A stretch of DNA of 64,000 nucleotides from Corynebacterium dentalis (GCF_900232865.1 NZ_OCTS01000008.1:1-64000); one strand, 5' to 3'. Positions 9,118 through 20,853 are shown, numbered from the stretch's first letter. Notes: generated from the sequence alone by a model not told the origin. Numbers and translations: made by a program.

Positions 9118-10479
9118 TTAAAGGCGGTGCTTGCCACCCTCTGGATCCTGGTCGTCACCAGCAGCAGGGAACTCGGAATCGGTGCCGTGCTCGGTGGTGG
9201 CCTCCGCGTCCTTGGTCTCTGCATCCGCGCCCTCGGCGTGGTGCACAGCAGGAGCTTCAGGAGCCTCGGCGGACTTTTCCACACCCGGTGCTACAAAGCT
9301 GCCGGGAGCGCCTGGGGTAGCAGTTTCCTGGGTCTTAGCAGCGGTATCTGGAGCGCCGTCGCCAGTGTTAGCGCCCTCGGCCTGCTCAGTCTTGGCAGCC
9401 TCCGCAGCCTTGGACTTCGCCGCAGCGCCGGTGTTCGCAGGAGCGAAATCCTGCACCTTTGGAGAGGTAGAAGGAGCTGGCTTCTTGTTGCCGCCCAAGA
9501 ACTTCAGCGCAGCAGCCACAGCAGCGGCCAGTGCGATGACAGTAACCACCACGCCCAGCTTGTTGGACTTCTTCTGCTTCTTCAGACCCTTCTGGGTCAG
9601 GATCTTATCGGCCTTCTTGCCAGCCTTAGCCTTGCGACGATCCACGTCCTTGGCGAACTGCTTCTGGTTCTTAGCGAAGGCCTTCTGGTTCTTCTTCGCG
9701 TTCTTCTTGGCCTGCTTGCGAGCCTTCTTCTGTGCAGCCTTCGCACGCTTGCGGGCCTCGGCGGCACGTTCCTGTACCTTCTTTTCGACGCCAGCACCGC
9801 GCTCCTTGGCGGTCTCCAGAGTCTCGTTGCTGTAATCCTTCGCGGTGCTCAGCAGATCATTGCCGCGGGTCTGGGCAACCTCAGCGAAACCGGCGCCACG
9901 GGTGCGGGCGGTGTCTGCCACGTCGGTGCCACGATCCTTGGCCTCGTCGAAGGCCTTGGCTGCGGTAGCGGCGAAAGTGCTGCCAGCCACAGCATCGCGA
10001 CCAGCCTTGAAGTTCTTCTTCAGTGCCTTGCGCTCGCTCTTGGTGGCCTTCAGTGCGCGCTTGCGCAGCTTATCGGTCTGCTTCTTGGGCTTCTTCTTGT
10101 TGTTCACTCGATTGTCCTTTTCTTGAGCCGCAGCTTCGCGAGCAGCGGCGATATCCACGTAGGGGTGGTCTTCGTGCACAGTAGCGTCAGAGGTGGACAC
10201 ACCATGACGGCCGGGCTCGTCGTAAGCCAGAGCCAAAGCACGAGCCTTCTCCAGAGCCTTCGCTGCGCCCTCTTCCTTGCGCATGTGCTCCGCAACGGCG
10301 CGGATGTGCGCTGGAGAGTTAGCGATCAGCTCATCGCGCTCAGCATCCGTGAGCTGGCTGCGGCGCAGAGCATCAATGGCATCGAAGTCCTTGCGCTCCT
10401 GATCCTGCTTGTACTTCTTGAGCAGCGCTTGGGTCTGCTTAGCGCCGTTCAACACGAGCTTCACGCTGGCGGTATTCAT
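9118..10479 (-). CDS. Lys/Ala-rich single-pass membrane protein
   Basis: 453 residues from ATG 10479, chosen because AAGGAG lies 8 nt upstream. Residues about 1-130 form a helical domain (FDAIDALRRSQLTDAERDELI). Then comes a long Lys/Ala/Arg-rich coiled segment (KKARKQAKKNAKKNQKAF), one membrane helix (GVVVTVIALAAAVAAAL) and an acidic Ala/Pro/Glu-rich tail. The strongly basic block before the membrane helix suggests nucleic-acid or lipid-headgroup contact on the cytoplasmic side; this is inference. No family recognised. A dispersed repeat copy encodes GVEKK inside the coiled segment. Confidence 0.75.
   Translation of the reverse strand: MNTASVKLVLNGAKQTQALLKKYKQDQERKDFDAIDALRRSQLTDAERDELIANSPAHIRAVAEHMRKEEGAAKALEKARALALAYDEPGRHGVSTSDATVHEDHPYVDIAAAREAAAQEKDNRVNNKKKPKKQTDKLRKRALKATKSERKALKKNFKAGRDAVAGSTFAATAAKAFDEAKDRGTDVADTARTRGAGFAEVAQTRGNDLLSTAKDYSNETLETAKERGAGVEKKVQERAAEARKRAKAAQKKARKQAKKNAKKNQKAFAKNQKQFAKDVDRRKAKAGKKADKILTQKGLKKQKKSNKLGVVVTVIALAAAVAAALKFLGGNKKPAPSTSPKVQDFAPANTGAAAKSKAAEAAKTEQAEGANTGDGAPDTAAKTQETATPGAPGSFVAPGVEKSAEAPEAPAVHHAEGADAETKDAEATTEHGTDSEFPAAGDDQDPEGGKHRL
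9774..9793 (-). repeat. Dispersed repeat copy 2
   Basis: Minus-strand core TGGCGTCG (9786-9793) then AAAAGAAGGTAC; inside the Lys/Ala-rich gene. Confidence 0.7.
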
Positions 10480-10686
10480 GAGGTGCGGGCTCCTTAAGCG
10501 TCGCATGGTGTGCATTACAAAACTGAGAGTTTTATCGCGCGGGTGGATATATACCCACAACTGTCTTCCCATACTATGCAAAACCAAGGCACGAGGGAGC
10601 GGTACGCGCAAAACCCCAGTTCAGGTGGATAAGCACGACACGCCACCTGCGGGCAACTCTTGGGAAGGAGTGGAAAAGAGGCGAGG

Positions 10687-10706
10687 TGGCGTCGGGGATA
10701 AAAACA
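10687..10706 (+). repeat. Dispersed repeat copy 3
   Basis: Core then GGGATAAAAAC; intergenic, 30 bp upstream of the ppiA -10. Confidence 0.7.
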
Positions 10707-10724
10707 CGCCACAGCACGCATCGG

Positions 10725-10737
10725 TACAATCGAACGC
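10725..10737 (+). promoter_or_regulatory. -10 box of a leaderless ppiA transcript
   Basis: TACAAT at 10725-10730 ends 7 nt before the ppiA ATG, and no ribosome site intervenes, so transcription should begin at the start codon. A dispersed repeat copy lies just upstream at 10687. Confidence 0.6.
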
Positions 10738-11262
10738 ATGGCTAATAAGACTGCTACCGCAATTTTCCACACGAACCAGGGCGATATTGCCGTTGACCTC
10801 TTCGGCAACCACGCTCCTGAGACCGTCGCCAACTTCGTTGGCTTGGCGCAGGGCACCAAGGATTACAGCGAGCCCAACGCCTCCGGCACCAACGAAGGCC
10901 CTTTCTACGATGGCGCTATCTTCCACCGCATCATCGATAACTTCATGATCCAGGGCGGCGACCCAACCGGCACCGGCCGTGGCGGCCCGGGCTACCAGTT
11001 CGGCGACGAGTTCCACCCAGAGCTGCAGTTCGACCGCCCATTCCTGCTGGCCATGGCAAATGCCGGCCCAGGAACCAACGGTTCTCAGTTCTTCATCACC
11101 ACCACCGCCACCCCACACCTGAACAACCGCCACACCATTTTCGGAGAGGTCACGGACAAGGAGTCCCAGAAGGTTGTGGCAAAGATCGGACGTGTGGCTA
11201 CCGACCGCATGGATCGCCCACAGGATGACGTGGTCATCGAGTCCATCGAGATCCAGGAGTAA
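10738..11262 (+). CDS. ppiA: Cyclophilin-type peptidyl-prolyl isomerase
   Basis: 174-residue cytosolic cyclophilin A type enzyme that interconverts cis and trans Xaa-Pro bonds. Signature motifs: FHRIIDNFMIQGGDPTGTGRGG, with the catalytic Arg within FHRII, GTNGSQFFITT and HTIFGEV. Normal length, without signal peptide. It heads the conserved ppiA-crgA-pabA-pkn neighbourhood of corynebacteria and mycobacteria. Confidence 0.96.
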   Translation: MANKTATAIFHTNQGDIAVDLFGNHAPETVANFVGLAQGTKDYSEPNASGTNEGPFYDGAIFHRIIDNFMIQGGDPTGTGRGGPGYQFGDEFHPELQFDRPFLLAMANAGPGTNGSQFFITTTATPHLNNRHTIFGEVTDKESQKVVAKIGRVATDRMDRPQDDVVIESIEIQE

Positions 11263-11315
11263 TTCCTCTTCGGGAATCACTTCAGCGTCCGGCGCTTTGT
11301 GCGCCCGGACATGCT

Positions 11316-11364
11316 AAAACCCGCTGCAGTTTGGACTCATTTACGTCCAAGGCAGCGGGTTTTT
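11316..11364. terminator. Bidirectional terminator between ppiA and crgA
   Basis: AAAACCCGCTGC (from 11316) pairs with GCAGCGGGTTTT (to 11363). A T-run follows on the plus strand and an A-run precedes, so it can serve both convergent genes. A second GC-rich hairpin (GTCCGGCGC / GCGCCCGGAC) sits just before it at about 11286-11310. Confidence 0.85.
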
Positions 11365-11396
11365 GTGTGTGCTCGCGCACGCCGCGAAGGGGAGCG

Positions 11397-11672
11397 CTAC
11401 TTCCAGCCCATCGTCATCAACAAACCAACGATGAACAGGCCAAACCCGATCAGGTAGTTCCACGCGCCCAGCTCCTGGAACAGTGGGATCTGGTTGCCTG
11501 CGAGGTAGTTGACCACCAGCCAGGCCAGGCCCAGCAACATGAGGCCGAACATGATCACGAGGTACCAGCGCGGGGTGCCGCTGGAGTTCAGCTTCACTGG
11601 CGAGCGACGGTCTACGCTGCTAGCTGGGCTGGCGAAGTTGTCTTCGGTTGAGTTGACCTTTGACTTTGGCAT
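11397..11672 (-). CDS. crgA: Cell division protein CrgA
   Basis: 91 residues: a short polar N-terminus and two membrane helices ([18 protein letters not shown] and [17 protein letters not shown]) ending in GWK, the standard CrgA layout. In mycobacteria CrgA bridges FtsZ, FtsQ, FtsI and CwsA at the septum. Its position between ppiA and pabA/pknB is the conserved actinobacterial arrangement. Confidence 0.93.
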   Translation of the reverse strand: MPKSKVNSTEDNFASPASSVDRRSPVKLNSSGTPRWYLVIMFGLMLLGLAWLVVNYLAGNQIPLFQELGAWNYLIGFGLFIVGLLMTMGWK

Positions 11673-11747
11673 TGACGTTGCGCACCTTCCGTTGTCTTCT
11701 ACCGGGATCTTAGCAGCCTGCGTGGTGGGCCTGCGGAATCCTCCCGC

Positions 11748-11761
11748 TAGAATCTATTGGC
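11748..11761 (+). promoter_or_regulatory. -10 box of a leaderless pabA transcript
   Basis: TAGAAT (11748-11753) lies 8 nt before the ATG at 11762 with no Shine-Dalgarno between. Confidence 0.55.
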
Positions 11762-12451
11762 ATGCGCATCCTCGTCATCGATAACTTCGATAGCTTCGTC
11801 TACAACCTGGTTCAGTACATCGGCCAGCTGGGATTTTCGGGCGAGGAATGCACGGTGTGGCGTAATAACGCCCCGGAGCTGGGGGAATCTCGGTCCGATT
11901 TGGTAGAGGTTCTTTCCTCGTTCGACGCCATCCTCGTCTCTCCTGGGCCCGGCGACCCATCCTCTGCGGGGCGAACCCTCGAGGTGATCGAGGTGGCTGC
12001 GGAACTGCGTAAGCCTTTGTTTGGAGTGTGTTTGGGCCACCAGGCCATCGGGCAGTTCTTCGGTGGCACGGTGGTGCGAGCCAACGAGCTTTTCCATGGC
12101 AAGACTTCGCCTGTGCAGCATGACAGAACCGGTGTGTTGGTGGACGTACCTAACCCGTTCCGCGTGACCCGCTATCACTCTCTGACGGTGGATCCGGCAA
12201 CCGTGCCGGATGAGCTGATCGTCACGGCGCACAGCGATTCCGGAATGATCATGGCGATGCGCCACCGGGAGCTGCCGATCCACTCGGTGCAGTTCCACCC
12301 GGAATCTGTGATGACGCAGTACGGTCACCGGATGCTGGCCAACTGGTTGGCAGAGGCGGGTAATCCCGTGGATGCGGAGTTGGTGGGGCGCTTAGAAGAG
12401 GAGCACCTCGCGGTGACTGGAGCGATCTCCGCCACCGCAGATATGCTTTAG
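11762..12451 (+). CDS. pabA: Glutamine amidotransferase, PabA/TrpG type
   Basis: 229 residues, class I glutamine amidotransferase with nucleophile C90 in GVCLGHQ and H179/E181 in FHPES. It releases ammonia from glutamine for a chorismate-aminating partner. pabB at 7460-9049 is the obvious partner, and no trpE is in the window. The gene is classed as TrpG-like in many genomes and may serve both enzymes. A dispersed repeat core (11923) lies in the codons for FDAI. A strong terminator follows. Confidence 0.88.
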   Translation: MRILVIDNFDSFVYNLVQYIGQLGFSGEECTVWRNNAPELGESRSDLVEVLSSFDAILVSPGPGDPSSAGRTLEVIEVAAELRKPLFGVCLGHQAIGQFFGGTVVRANELFHGKTSPVQHDRTGVLVDVPNPFRVTRYHSLTVDPATVPDELIVTAHSDSGMIMAMRHRELPIHSVQFHPESVMTQYGHRMLANWLAEAGNPVDAELVGRLEEEHLAVTGAISATADML

Positions 12452-12465
12452 GGCTGCAACGCTTT

Positions 12466-12500
12466 AGGGGTCACGCGATGTGAGGCGTGACCCCTCTTTT
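12466..12500. terminator. Bidirectional terminator between pabA and pknB
   Basis: AGGGGTCACGC - 8 nt - GCGTGACCCCT followed by CTTTTC. It separates the convergent pabA and pknB. Confidence 0.88.
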
Positions 12501-12505
12501 CATTG

Positions 12506-14638
<2,133 letters not shown>

Positions 14639-14759
14639 GTCTGAAGTCTCCTTGTGTACGTAGTTCTGGAATCGATGGTCAGGGAAATCGTCGCCATGCT
14701 TTGTTTGAAGCGCATGGGGTGGAAATATGTACTGCTGTTAAAGGATAGTAAATGTAGGA

Positions 14760-16370
14760 CTATACCTGTGGAACCTGTGTCGATTCCACAGTCGATTCGC
14801 CCTCTGCCGTTCCTTCGCCGACGGTGGTTTCGGTCCCGCTGAGGCCATTGATCAGATCTTCCAGTCCGCTGTCATCAGCGCCGGTTTCATTACCATTCCC
14901 ATTGCCGTTAGAGGCACCGTTGCTATTCCCGTTTCCGTCGTCATTTCCATTGGTGGACTGCGTGGAATTGGAATTGCCCGAGTTTCCCGAGTTCCCAGAG
15001 TTTCCTGGTGTGGAGGTGGAACTGGAGGACGAAGACTCTGGTTCGGTGGTGGTTTCCGTGGTGGTACTGGTGGTGCTCGACGGAGGCTCGTAGGTGTTCT
15101 GGGTTTCTGGATCCTGTGTGGGCGTCGATTCGGATGTCACCTCGTTGGTCACGGTCAACGTTTCCGGATTCGGTGCTGGCTGATCGCTGTTAGATAGCAA
15201 CAGGTAAGCAATAACGCCCAATGCCGCCAGCGCTACCGCGCCCAAGGCAATCAGTGGCCCAGCACCGTTGGAATTCTTCTTCCACGCAGGTTGCGAGTTC
15301 GCGCCAGCAGGCCGGGAACTAGTTCGTGCGACGGTAGCGCCGGCTCGCGGAGCTCCCGCACCGGCCACCCCAGCCGCACCGGCGGCCGGCTTCACCGGCC
15401 CCTGCCGCGGAGGCACCGCCGTGCCGGAACCGGTGGCCACCTGACCCAGCTGCTCCGTGAACGGCTGAGAATCCACGTCCAAAGGCGGAACGGAATTAGG
15501 TTGTGGAGGACGCTGACCGTCCGCCACACACTGGATTGCCGCTGCGAGTTCCGCGCCGTCCGCATAGCGGGAGCGAGGATCCTTGCGCAGGCAGATCCCC
15601 ACCAGCTCTCGGATAGGAGCGGGGATTTCTGCCGGAAGCGGAGGAGGGGCGTCGGAAATGTGCTTGATGGCCACGCTGACCGTGGACTCACCAATGAACG
15701 GCCGGGAACCAGACAACATCTCGTAGGCCACCACGCCCAACGAGTAGATGTCCGAGGACGCCTCCACCTGGGAACCCTGCGCCTGCTCCGGGGAGACATA
15801 CTGGGCGGTGCCCACCACCATGCCCGTCTGGGTCAGCGGCACCGCGGCGGCGGCCTTGGCAATGCCGAAATCTGTGACCTTGACCAGCCCATCCGGCGTG
15901 ATCAACAGATTACCCGGCTTGATATCGCGGTGGATCAAATGATGCTGGTGGATGGTGCTCAGACCCAGTGCCACCTGCGCCATCACGTCCAGCGCTAGTC
16001 GCGCCGGGAGCATGCGCTCGCGGGAGAGCACGTCCGAAAGCGATTCGCCCTGTACGTACTCCATCACCATGAAGCAGAAAGTGGTGCCGCTGTCAGGGTC
16101 CTCGACCTCGGCGTAATCGTAGGTCTCCACTACGTTGTCCGAGCGGAACTTCTCCGAGGTCTCCGCCTCATTGCGGAAGCGGGAGCGGAACTCCGGGCTG
16201 TCGGTGTACTCGGGCTTGAGTACCTTGATGGCCACGTCGTGCTCGTCGCGGCTATCCAACGCCAGCCAGACGGTGGACATGCCACCGCGGCCGATGATCC
16301 AGCTGAGCTTGTAGCGTTGTCCGATCAGCCGCTGGACTCTATCGATGTCTGTGCGGTCTGGCTGGCTCAT
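14760..16370 (-). CDS. pknA: Serine/threonine protein kinase PknA
   Basis: 536 residues. Kinase domain at residues 15-290 with K49, HRD D149 and VTDFGIAKA. A membrane helix (IALGAVALAALGVIAYLLL) is followed by an extracellular Ser/Thr/Asn/Gly low-complexity tail (NSGNSGNSGNS) instead of PASTA repeats. The start codon overlaps the pbpA stop (ATGA), so the two are translationally coupled. Works with PknB on division and elongation targets. Confidence 0.96.
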   Translation of the reverse strand: MSQPDRTDIDRVQRLIGQRYKLSWIIGRGGMSTVWLALDSRDEHDVAIKVLKPEYTDSPEFRSRFRNEAETSEKFRSDNVVETYDYAEVEDPDSGTTFCFMVMEYVQGESLSDVLSRERMLPARLALDVMAQVALGLSTIHQHHLIHRDIKPGNLLITPDGLVKVTDFGIAKAAAAVPLTQTGMVVGTAQYVSPEQAQGSQVEASSDIYSLGVVAYEMLSGSRPFIGESTVSVAIKHISDAPPPLPAEIPAPIRELVGICLRKDPRSRYADGAELAAAIQCVADGQRPPQPNSVPPLDVDSQPFTEQLGQVATGSGTAVPPRQGPVKPAAGAAGVAGAGAPRAGATVARTSSRPAGANSQPAWKKNSNGAGPLIALGAVALAALGVIAYLLLSNSDQPAPNPETLTVTNEVTSESTPTQDPETQNTYEPPSSTTSTTTETTTEPESSSSSSTSTPGNSGNSGNSGNSNSTQSTNGNDDGNGNSNGASNGNGNGNETGADDSGLEDLINGLSGTETTVGEGTAEGESTVESTQVPQV

Positions 16371-17815
16371 TTCTGCTCCTGCTCCGCTGCGTGGATGACT
16401 GCGCGGCCGATGGGCGCTGCCACGGATCCGCCGGTGGCATCCTGTCCCGCGTTACCGCCGTTTTCCACCAGCACCGCCACGGCCACATCTGCTTCGGTGG
16501 AGAAGGCGATGTACCAGGCGTGCGGGTTGGAGTTGCGGGAATCCTCGCCGTGCTCGGCGGTGCCCGTCTTGGAGGCGATCGTGGCCTCGCCGCCAGCGTG
16601 CTGCTCGGCTTCCTTCATCAGGTCCGTCAGCTGCTCGGCGATGTTTTGGTCCACCGCACGTCCGGCTTGGTTGGGCTTGATCGTGCGCAGGGTTTCCAGG
16701 TCGGATCCGGTGATTTTGCTGATCAGGTGCGGCTCCATGCGTACACCACCGTTAGCCACGGTGGCGGCGATCGCGGCGTTTTGCAGTGGGGTCAGTGCCA
16801 CGTCGCGCTGGCCGATGGCGGACTGTGCCAAGGCAGCATCGTCAGGGATCTCACCCAAGCGGGATGGGGTGACGGGCAGGCCGAGGTCGTCGAGTCCCTC
16901 GCCCACGCCGAAGGCCTTGGCCGTATCGCGGAAGGCATCGGCGCCGTGGCGGGTGGACAGGTCCACGAACGCGGTGTTGCAGGACCGACGGAACGCCTCG
17001 CGCAACGTCACTTGTCCGCCACCGCCACACACCGTGCCGTTGTAATTTTCCAGCGTGGTGTTGGTGTTCGGCAGAGTGACCTCGCTGGAGCCGTCCACCA
17101 TCGTGTCCGCGCTATCGCCAGCTTCCAGCGCTGCAGCGGTGGTGATCACCTTGAACGTGGATCCCGGGGGCTGGGTCTGCTGCGTGGCGCGGTTGATCAG
17201 CGGCGAATTCGGATCATTGGAGTAGCTTTCGAAAGCTGCCTGGGCGGCATCGGCGTCTGGCTGCACGATCTGCGACGGGTCATAACCCGGAGTGGATGCC
17301 ATCGCGAGAACCTCACCCGTGGATGGGCGCAGTGCCACCACGGAACCGGAGTAGCCGTTGGAGGCCAGCTGATCGTAGGCAGTCTGCTGGACGTTGGGCT
17401 GCAGCGTCAGTTCCACGTTGGCGCCGGCGGGCTTCTTGCCGGTGAGTTGGTCCCAAATCTTGGTCGCGAACATAGACTCATCGTCGCCGGTCAGGATACT
17501 GTTCTGGCTGGCTTCGATGCCGGCAGCGCCGTAGCGATCGGACAAGTAGCCGGTGACGGCGCCGTAGGCGTTCGTGGTTTCTGGGTAGGTGCGGTAATAG
17601 AGGCCGTCGTCGTCGGCTTCAGATTCGGCCAGCACCTGACCACCGGCGGTGATCTGCCCGCGCTCCACGGACTTGGCTTCCAAGAATTGGCGCGAGTTCA
17701 GCGCGTTATGCGCCAGGGATTCCGTCTGGAAGGCCTGGATGAACATGAGGTTGGCCACCAGGATGATCACCAGGATGAAGGAGAACGTGGTCACTCCACG
17801 GATTGCCTTGTTCAT
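16367..17815 (-). CDS. pbpA: Penicillin-binding protein, class B transpeptidase
   Basis: 482 residues. N-terminal membrane anchor (FSFILVIILVANLMFIQAF), extracytoplasmic dimerisation part, then the transpeptidase with active-site S219 (STFK), SCN at 278-280 and KTG at 416-418. It cross-links peptidoglycan and is the partner of the SEDS glycosyltransferase RodA encoded directly upstream. Start and stop codons overlap with both neighbours by ATGA. Confidence 0.96.
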   Translation of the reverse strand: MNKAIRGVTTFSFILVIILVANLMFIQAFQTESLAHNALNSRQFLEAKSVERGQITAGGQVLAESEADDDGLYYRTYPETTNAYGAVTGYLSDRYGAAGIEASQNSILTGDDESMFATKIWDQLTGKKPAGANVELTLQPNVQQTAYDQLASNGYSGSVVALRPSTGEVLAMASTPGYDPSQIVQPDADAAQAAFESYSNDPNSPLINRATQQTQPPGSTFKVITTAAALEAGDSADTMVDGSSEVTLPNTNTTLENYNGTVCGGGGQVTLREAFRRSCNTAFVDLSTRHGADAFRDTAKAFGVGEGLDDLGLPVTPSRLGEIPDDAALAQSAIGQRDVALTPLQNAAIAATVANGGVRMEPHLISKITGSDLETLRTIKPNQAGRAVDQNIAEQLTDLMKEAEQHAGGEATIASKTGTAEHGEDSRNSNPHAWYIAFSTEADVAVAVLVENGGNAGQDATGGSVAAPIGRAVIHAAEQEQK

Positions 17816-19191
17816 GCCTGGTCTCCTTCGCCTTCAGCGGGTGCTGGTTGTTTTCTTTTCGATGCCAGCGCCGCCGCCTTCGAGCCCCTCGCCCCATCCG
17901 CGCTGACCTCCATGGCCGCGCGGGCGGAGTGGGAAATACGCAGCAGGATTGCCAGGAGGATGTAGTTCGCCAACAGGGAAGAACCGCCGTGGGCGAGGAA
18001 CGGTGTGGTCAGGCCGGTCATCGGCAGCAGGCGGGAGACACCTCCGGTGACCACGAACACCTGAATGATCAAGGTCAGGGATAGCCCCGCGGCCACGAGC
18101 TTGCCGTAGCTATCGCGGGTGAGCATGGCGGTCTTGAAGCCACGGGAGGCCAAGATCAAGTAGAAAACCAGTACGGCTGCCAGGCCGATCAGGCCCAGCT
18201 CCTCGCCGATGGCGGCCAGGATGAAGTCCGAGTGGGCCACGGGCACGAGGTACGGGTAGCCCTCGCCGAGGCCGGTGCCGGTCACGCCACCGTAGGACAT
18301 GCCGAACAGTGCTTGGGAGAGCTGGAAGCCGTTGACATCGTAGTTGCCCACAGGATCCACGAAGTTGGCCACGCGGTCCTGGATCTTAGAGGAGACCTGG
18401 TAAACACCCACGGCGCCAATGACGGCCAGACCCAGTCCGATGACCAGCCAGGAGGCGCGTCCCGTGGCGATGTAGAGCATGCCCAGCACGGTGCCGAACA
18501 GCAACAGCGCGGGGCCGAAGTCATTCTGGAAGGCCATGATCAGCAGCGCCAAGCCCCACACGAGGAAGATGGGTCCCAGATCGCGCAGGCGAGGAAACTG
18601 CAGGCCTAAAAAGCTCCTGCCCGCCACGGAGAACAGCTTGCGCTTGTTCATCAGCAACGCTGCGAAGAACAACAGCAGCAGGATCTTGGCGAACTCACCC
18701 GGCTGGATGGAGAATGGGCCAATGCTGATCCACACTGCGGCATCTGAGTTTGTTGCGCTAGGCCAGACGATAGGCAGCGCGGTCAGGATAAGCCCGGCTA
18801 GACCCAGCACGTAGGAATAGTTCTCCAAGTTGCGGTGATCCCGCAGAAACACCAGGGTGCCGATCAGCAGGCCCACGCCGATGACGGTCCACATGATCTG
18901 CGAATTTGCCAGGGTGAGGCCGGAATCCAGATCCAAGCGGTAGATCATCACCAGACCAATGCCATTGACCAATGCGGCCAAGGGCAGCATGATCTGGTCC
19001 GCGTCCGGGGCCACGATGGAAATCGCGATGTGGGCGATCAGGAAGATGCCGATGAACCCGCCGATCAGCAGGAACACGCTTCCAGTGAGCTCGTTGCCCT
19101 GGGAAATCTCCAGCGAGATCAAGGCGACCATCACTACCAGCGCAGCCAGCACCAGCAGTGCGGCCTCTGTCTTTCTCCGTAGCAGAGCCAT
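17812..19191 (-). CDS. rodA: SEDS-family peptidoglycan polymerase RodA/FtsW type
   Basis: 459 residues, about ten to twelve membrane helices, with the SEDS signature around SDFILAAIGEELGLIG and a C-terminal segment following LLPMTGLTTPFLAHGGSS. It polymerises lipid II glycan strands. Coupled to pbpA by a 4-bp overlap. The dispersed repeat (17846-17867, one core mismatch) encodes ASKRKQP in the dispensable cytoplasmic tail. Confidence 0.95.
   Translation of the reverse strand: MALLRRKTEAALLVLAALVVMVALISLEISQGNELTGSVFLLIGGFIGIFLIAHIAISIVAPDADQIMLPLAALVNGIGLVMIYRLDLDSGLTLANSQIMWTVIGVGLLIGTLVFLRDHRNLENYSYVLGLAGLILTALPIVWPSATNSDAAVWISIGPFSIQPGEFAKILLLLFFAALLMNKRKLFSVAGRSFLGLQFPRLRDLGPIFLVWGLALLIMAFQNDFGPALLLFGTVLGMLYIATGRASWLVIGLGLAVIGAVGVYQVSSKIQDRVANFVDPVGNYDVNGFQLSQALFGMSYGGVTGTGLGEGYPYLVPVAHSDFILAAIGEELGLIGLAAVLVFYLILASRGFKTAMLTRDSYGKLVAAGLSLTLIIQVFVVTGGVSRLLPMTGLTTPFLAHGGSSLLANYILLAILLRISHSARAAMEVSADGARGSKAAALASKRKQPAPAEGEGDQA
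17846..17867 (-). repeat. Dispersed repeat copy 4
   Basis: Core with one change (TGGCATCG) then AAAAGAAAACAACC; end of rodA. Confidence 0.75.
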
Positions 19192-19194
19192 TGT

Positions 19195-20793
19195 CTACTT
19201 CACCTCCCGGCAGGAAACCCCCGGAGTGGTCAGATCTTCCGGAGCAGCCGAGTGCGTGGACTGGCTAGTAGAGGTATCGGTGGCGCGAGCCGTGGTGTTT
19301 GGAGCGGACGTTTCCGATTCGCTCGTGTTCCGGTCACTATTCGCTTCCGATTCCGACGTTGCTTCGGCCGAACCGCTGGCGGATGGGGAGCTGGTCTTGG
19401 AGCTATCAGAACTGTTGGATGCAGCAGGGCTACGCGTCACGCAGACCGGCAAGGTCTGCTCGGAGAGGCGCTGCACCTGCTGCACCACCGCGTCATAGTT
19501 ATCTTCCGGCAGGCTCTCCAGCGCGCCGCGAGCCGCGGGAGTCAGATCTGTGGTGGCAAAGCGGTGACAGTTGTCCGTGGAGCCCTCATCCAGCAACAGC
19601 AAAGTGGAATTCTCTGTCAGGCAGACATCCTGAAAATGGCTGGACAGCTGGATTCCTAGGACCGGTTCCGGCAGCCCGCGGTTGATGACGATCCGCGAGT
19701 CTTGCTCGGCGACGTAGTAGGTGTTCTGGACCTTCTTGTACCCCAGAAACCCGGCGGCACCCACCAGCGCGAGGATGACTAACACCGCCCCCAGCGCAGC
19801 CCACAGCTTCTTGGAACGAGGCTTCTTCTGTGGGCGAGCTGCAGTGGGCTCTTCCTTGTGTGCTGCTGTGTCTGCGGCGGCAGGAGCGCTAGGAGCGGAC
19901 TGTGAATTTGTGGTCCGCAGGTTGGAAAGTGCCGCCGCGCGAGACGCAGGAGAATCCGGCCGGTCTTCGTCCGCAGCCTCGCCACCAACTGCGCCGACGA
20001 GCACGGGAGAACTCGGTAGTTTGATCTTCGAATCCACGGGAGCATCCGAGTTGGCGTCGAAATCAACTACATCGGCAACCACCACGGTGACGTTGTCCGG
20101 CCCACCGCCACGCAGCGCCATCTCCACCAACTTGCGAGCGGCCTGAGCAGGCGGGAAAGCGCGCAGGATCTCGACCATCGTGTCGAAACTCACGGGATCG
20201 GATAGGCCATCGGAGCACAGCATGTAGCGATCGCCCGGCTGGGCTTCCAAAATGCTCAGCGTCGGCTCCACCGGCCGGCCCGTCAACGCCTTGAGGATCA
20301 GGGAGCGCTGCGGGTGGCTGGAAACGTCCGCGGGATTCAGTTTGCCCTGCTCCACGAGGGATTGGACGAACGTGTCATCCGTGGTGATCTGCTCCAGCTC
20401 GCCATCGCGCAGGCGGTAGCCGCGGGAATCGCCCACGTGGCACAAACCAATTTCATTGCCGCGGAACAACAGGGAGGTCAACGTGCAGCCCATGCCCGCG
20501 AGCGTGGGGTTCTCCTGGACGTGCATCGCAATGTTCTGGTTACCCTCGTCCATGGCCGTGGCCAGGAGGGTTTCCAAACGCTCGGAGTGCTCTGGATCCT
20601 CAATCAGCGGGGAATCCAGCGGCTTGAGGGCATCAATCATGAACGTGCTGGCCACCTCACCAGCAGCGTGCCCACCCATGCCATCGGCCAGCGCCAGCAG
20701 GCGCGGACCGGCGTACGCGGAATCCTCGTTGTTACCGCGGACCAGACCCCGGTCAGAGCAAGCCGCGTAATTCAGCGTCAATTGTGGGCTCAT
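19195..20793 (-). CDS. ppp: PP2C-type Ser/Thr phosphatase
   Basis: 532 residues, equivalent of mycobacterial PstP. Cytosolic PP2C domain about 1-240 with metal ligands in NNEDSAYAG (D24) and ALADGMGGH (D37), then LCSDGLSD and GGPDNVTVVV. A linker, a membrane helix (ALGAVLVILALVGAAGFLGY) and an extracellular domain with a Ser/Thr-rich tail follow. It reverses PknA/PknB phosphorylation. Only 3 bp separate it from rodA. Confidence 0.95.
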   Translation of the reverse strand: MSPQLTLNYAACSDRGLVRGNNEDSAYAGPRLLALADGMGGHAAGEVASTFMIDALKPLDSPLIEDPEHSERLETLLATAMDEGNQNIAMHVQENPTLAGMGCTLTSLLFRGNEIGLCHVGDSRGYRLRDGELEQITTDDTFVQSLVEQGKLNPADVSSHPQRSLILKALTGRPVEPTLSILEAQPGDRYMLCSDGLSDPVSFDTMVEILRAFPPAQAARKLVEMALRGGGPDNVTVVVADVVDFDANSDAPVDSKIKLPSSPVLVGAVGGEAADEDRPDSPASRAAALSNLRTTNSQSAPSAPAAADTAAHKEEPTAARPQKKPRSKKLWAALGAVLVILALVGAAGFLGYKKVQNTYYVAEQDSRIVINRGLPEPVLGIQLSSHFQDVCLTENSTLLLLDEGSTDNCHRFATTDLTPAARGALESLPEDNYDAVVQQVQRLSEQTLPVCVTRSPAASNSSDSSKTSSPSASGSAEATSESEANSDRNTSESETSAPNTTARATDTSTSQSTHSAAPEDLTTPGVSCREVK

Positions 20794-20853
20794 GCGGGGA
20801 TCCTTAGTGGGGACTCGGGGATGAGGTGGTGAGTGTACACCAGAGACATTCGC

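Noticed and set aside
9001..10497. Plus-strand Leu/Ser-rich open frame over the Lys/Ala-rich gene
   Set aside because: It is the complement of Lys/Ala/Glu codons, which always reads Leu/Ser/Phe; the minus gene has a proper ribosome site.
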